Shown here one piece after another: positions 6,260 to 7,866 of a stretch of DNA of 7,866 nt. The first letter of the stretch is position 1; every line of letters starts with the position of its first letter. The translations under genes were made by a program, and so were the position numbers. Below the pieces are notes generated by a model, which did not search any database, had not been told where the DNA came from, and was given only the letters and a program-made list of their open reading frames with translations. This DNA is from Chloroflexota bacterium (GTDB lineage: Bacteria > Chloroflexota > Anaerolineae > 4572-78 > J111): positions 1 to 7,866 of the forward strand of contig RFJF01000669.1 of NCBI GenBank assembly GCA_003695455.1, given 5' to 3'.

Positions 6260-7189
6260 TTACAAACCCAAATCGGTCACACTGACGTTATCAATGACGG
6301 TTTTTCCGCCCTGGTCCGCTTGCGGGTGAAAGCCTCTGATAAAAATGGTCATGGTTTGGCCGGTGGCCGTGACCGTTGTTTCGGTTACGTTCCAGGTATC
6401 TTCTGGTGTGTTGGCCCAGGGAAACCACTCCACAGATTCGGCGGACCAATCCGTGCCGCCGCTAAAATCTACCCCCACAAACATTTGCACGGGAGCCAGG
6501 CTGTGAACACTGCGGGCGTAGGCTTCAATTTTGTACCGGTGCCCCGTTTTTACGGGGATGGTGCGGAACACGCCGGAATTGGCGGCAATGAAATCAAACG
6601 TGATTTCCTGCGATTTTTGGCCGGATTGCACATTGGGCTGGTACAAATTTTCGTTGAGGCACGATGACCCGTACGGACCCTGCTCCACAAACGCCGTCCA
6701 GCCGGATGCCACCCGCGCACCGGGGCAAGGTTCGCCGTGGGGGTTGGGCCACGGAATGAACTCTGTTTCAAAATCCCAATCGCCGCCGGCCAGCGGCGGG
6801 TCCGGCTCAACCGGCACGGGCGTGGGCCGTGGAGTGGGTTTTACGGTGGGGGTTAACGTTGCTGTGGCCGTTAACACCACGGTGGCCTCCAGCGCGGTAA
6901 CCGCCGAGGGGGTGGGGGTCAACGTAGGTGGCGGCGGCGGCAGCGTGGCGTTGGGGTCCGGAGTGTGGGTGGGGGCATCGCCCAAGGGAACCACAATTAC
7001 CGGCTCGGCCTCCTCCGGCTCACCGGGGGCATCGGCCAAAGATTTGGCGGTGGGTGTGATGGTTTGGATTTCAAAGCTGGCGGGGCGTCCGGCCGGAATG
7101 GCCGTGGCGCTGCCGCCAACGGTGCAGGCCAGGGCCAACAAAATTGGTCCCGCAAAAGTCAGAGTTATCCGGTATTTGTTGCTGGTCAT
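6260..7189 (-). CDS. Secreted lipoprotein with Thr/Pro-rich linker and C-terminal beta-rich domain
   Basis: I do not recognise a named family. The 309-residue product begins with a lipoprotein-type signal peptide: charged start, hydrophobic stretch 8-21, then LALAC with Cys22 as the likely lipidated residue. Residues 43-132 form a low-complexity Thr/Pro linker (PPPPP at 84-88, TPTP repeats, PTPRPTPVP at 118-126) that would span the cell envelope. Residues 133-309 form a folded domain rich in Trp, Phe, Thr and Gly, with WDFE (138-141), Cys155 and Cys177 and the end SVTD. Its style recalls jelly-roll carbohydrate-binding modules (CBM4/9-like). The two Cys are conserved with the same spacing in the paralogue encoded just upstream, suggesting a disulfide. 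Only the ATG at 7189 is possible, since an in-frame TAA lies upstream; no clear Shine-Dalgarno is present. The likely role is surface binding of a glycan or similar ligand, which is inference. Confidence 0.75.
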   Translation of the reverse strand: MTSNKYRITLTFAGPILLALACTVGGSATAIPAGRPASFEIQTITPTAKSLADAPGEPEEAEPVIVVPLGDAPTHTPDPNATLPPPPPTLTPTPSAVTALEATVVLTATATLTPTVKPTPRPTPVPVEPDPPLAGGDWDFETEFIPWPNPHGEPCPGARVASGWTAFVEQGPYGSSCLNENLYQPNVQSGQKSQEITFDFIAANSGVFRTIPVKTGHRYKIEAYARSVHSLAPVQMFVGVDFSGGTDWSAESVEWFPWANTPEDTWNVTETTVTATGQTMTIFIRGFHPQADQGGKTVIDNVSVTDLGL

Positions 7190-7213
7190 TTGTTGCTGTT
7201 CATTTGCTATTTG
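7172..7213 (-). repeat. Heptamer tandem repeat across the lipoprotein start codon
   Basis: On the minus strand this 42-base run reads as six consecutive 7-base units: CAAATAG, CAAATGA, ACAGCAA, CAAATGA, CCAGCAA, CAAATAC. The core CAAAT recurs at multiples of seven, and two 14-base copies (TGAACAGCAACAAA and TGACCAGCAACAAA) differ at one position. The ATG of the lipoprotein gene lies inside the fourth unit, so the first codons (M-T-S-N-K-Y) are built from repeat sequence. It resembles short tandemly repeated heptanucleotides reported in cyanobacteria, though no identity with those is claimed. Confidence 0.65.
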
Positions 7214-7264
7214 TTACGGGTTGTTTGTAACCATTAATGCCACCGCAATGGCGCGTAACAGCGA

Positions 7265-7293
7265 ATTGTACAGTTTTTTGCAGATTTTGAAAA
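7265..7293 (-). promoter_or_regulatory. Candidate promoter for the lipoprotein-acetyltransferase-dehydratase operon
   Basis: On the minus strand, TTTTCA (7293-7288), a 17-base spacer and TACAAT (7270-7265) make a plausible sigma70 promoter; the -10 box matches at five of six positions and the -35 at four. The start would be near 7258, leaving a leader of about 70 bases ahead of the ATG at 7189. The flanking sequence includes the palindrome GATTTT-C-AAAATC, which covers the -35 box. Read-through from the upstream paralogue is an alternative. Confidence 0.4.
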
Positions 7294-7316
7294 TCCGGGG
7301 TTGTCTGTTGCCGGGG

Positions 7317-7866
7317 TCAGGGTGTTCCGTGGTCGGTGATGCTAATTGAATCAAGCCGCAGCGCACCGCCGATTTCCGGAAAAGTGTGACTCCCCTTGAT
7401 GAACACGGTCATACTTTGGCCGGTAGCGGTCACGGTTTCTTCAGTTCTGGCCCACTGGTCGTCAACATCTTCCCGCCAGGGGAACCACTGCACGGTTTCG
7501 GCTTCCCAGTTTGTGCCGCCGGTCAGGTCAATACCCAGCGCCACGTCAACTTTGGCCGGGCTGAACTCGCGGCGCATCCACGCTTCTACGGTGTACTGGT
7601 GGCCCGGCAGGGTGGGCGCCGATTTGTACACCCCGGCCTGATTGCCCACAAAAGCAAAGGTGATTTCCTGCGCGCTCTCGCCGCTGTGTACGTTGCCTTT
7701 CCACGTAGTCTGATTCATGCAGGACGAGCCAAACTGGTCGCGGGTGGTGAAGGCGCTCCAGCCGTTGGCCAGCCCGGAGCCGTCGCAGCTATCGCCAAAG
7801 GGGTTAATCCACGGGTTAAAGCCGGCCTCAAAATCCCATTCGCCACCGGCCAGCTTGCGCCGCACC
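7317..7866 (-). CDS. Partial secreted protein with the same C-terminal beta-rich domain
   Basis: The reading frame is open to the right edge and ends at the TGA 7319-7317, giving 182-183 residues of the C-terminus. It aligns end to end with residues 133-309 of the lipoprotein encoded downstream: LAGG-x-WDFE start, two Cys 22 residues apart (27 and 49 here), SGxxxQEITF, VxWFPW, TVTATGQ, and a final S-x-TD. By hand count about half the positions are identical. The GTG near 7865 is unlikely to be the true start; a signal peptide and linker probably lie beyond the window, as in the paralogue. The gene precedes the lipoprotein gene on the same strand with a 127-base gap. Function is unknown; a binding module of the jelly-roll carbohydrate-binding kind is a reasonable guess. 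Confidence 0.75.
   Translation of the reverse strand, partial: VRRKLAGGEWDFEAGFNPWINPFGDSCDGSGLANGWSAFTTRDQFGSSCMNQTTWKGNVHSGESAQEITFAFVGNQAGVYKSAPTLPGHQYTVEAWMRREFSPAKVDVALGIDLTGGTNWEAETVQWFPWREDVDDQWARTEETVTATGQSMTVFIKGSHTFPEIGGALRLDSISITDHGTP

Noticed and set aside
7278..7316. Possible terminator after the partial gene: CCGG pairs and GATTTT-C-AAAATC
   Set aside because: The CCCCGG copies are direct repeats giving only a 4-bp self-pair, and the AT palindrome has a one-base loop; neither is followed by a U-run.
6531..7349. Open frame of 272 codons on the plus strand
   Set aside because: It is the complement of the lipoprotein gene; its Gly/Val-rich stretch is the reverse reading of the Thr/Pro linker codons.

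Overview
This window looks like chromosomal DNA from a GC-rich, free-living bacterium. The Thr/Pro-rich lipoprotein, the B12-type MerR regulator and the FtsX-type exporter would suit a Chloroflexota (Anaerolineae-like) genome. That assignment is an inference from protein style only; the sequence holds no rRNA or other marker gene.

Left part (1-1197). The minus strand carries the N-terminal two thirds of a class I DNA photolyase that runs off the left edge. It is separated by a 320-base AT-rich divergent intergenic region from a plus-strand gene (1198-2532) for a MerR-type regulator with a cobalamin-binding module of the CarH/LitR kind. This is a B12-dependent light sensor. Both divergent promoters can be read directly and have the same architecture. 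Each has two 11-bp direct repeats containing GACA, the second repeat forms the TTGACA -35 box, and a 17-bp spacer leads to an extended TGN -10 box. The simplest reading is one operator design placed at both promoters, so the regulator probably represses itself and the photolyase in the dark and releases both in light.

Middle part (2540-4508). Two genes follow the regulator closely on the same strand: an FtsX/DevC/MacB-type ABC permease (7 bases after the regulator stop) and its ATPase (10 bases further). They form an apparent three-gene operon, so the exporter would share the light control. The exported substrate is not evident, and no HlyD-type adaptor is seen here.

Right part (4509-7866). 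All genes are on the minus strand and converge on the first operon. In transcription order they are: a partial gene entering from the right edge that encodes an extracellular beta-rich domain; a lipoprotein carrying a paralogous copy of that domain after a long Thr/Pro linker; a GNAT acetyltransferase; and a PLP-dependent serine/threonine dehydratase-like enzyme. The last three are tightly packed (14-base gap, then a 4-base GTGA overlap) and look like one transcript, probably starting from a promoter near 7265-7293. A 42-base run of heptamer repeats straddles the start codon of the lipoprotein gene.

The most interesting content is the light-responsive module: twin operators, a B12 photoreceptor with an unusual 120-residue C-terminal extension and a substitution next to the conserved Trp, and its co-transcription with an ABC exporter.
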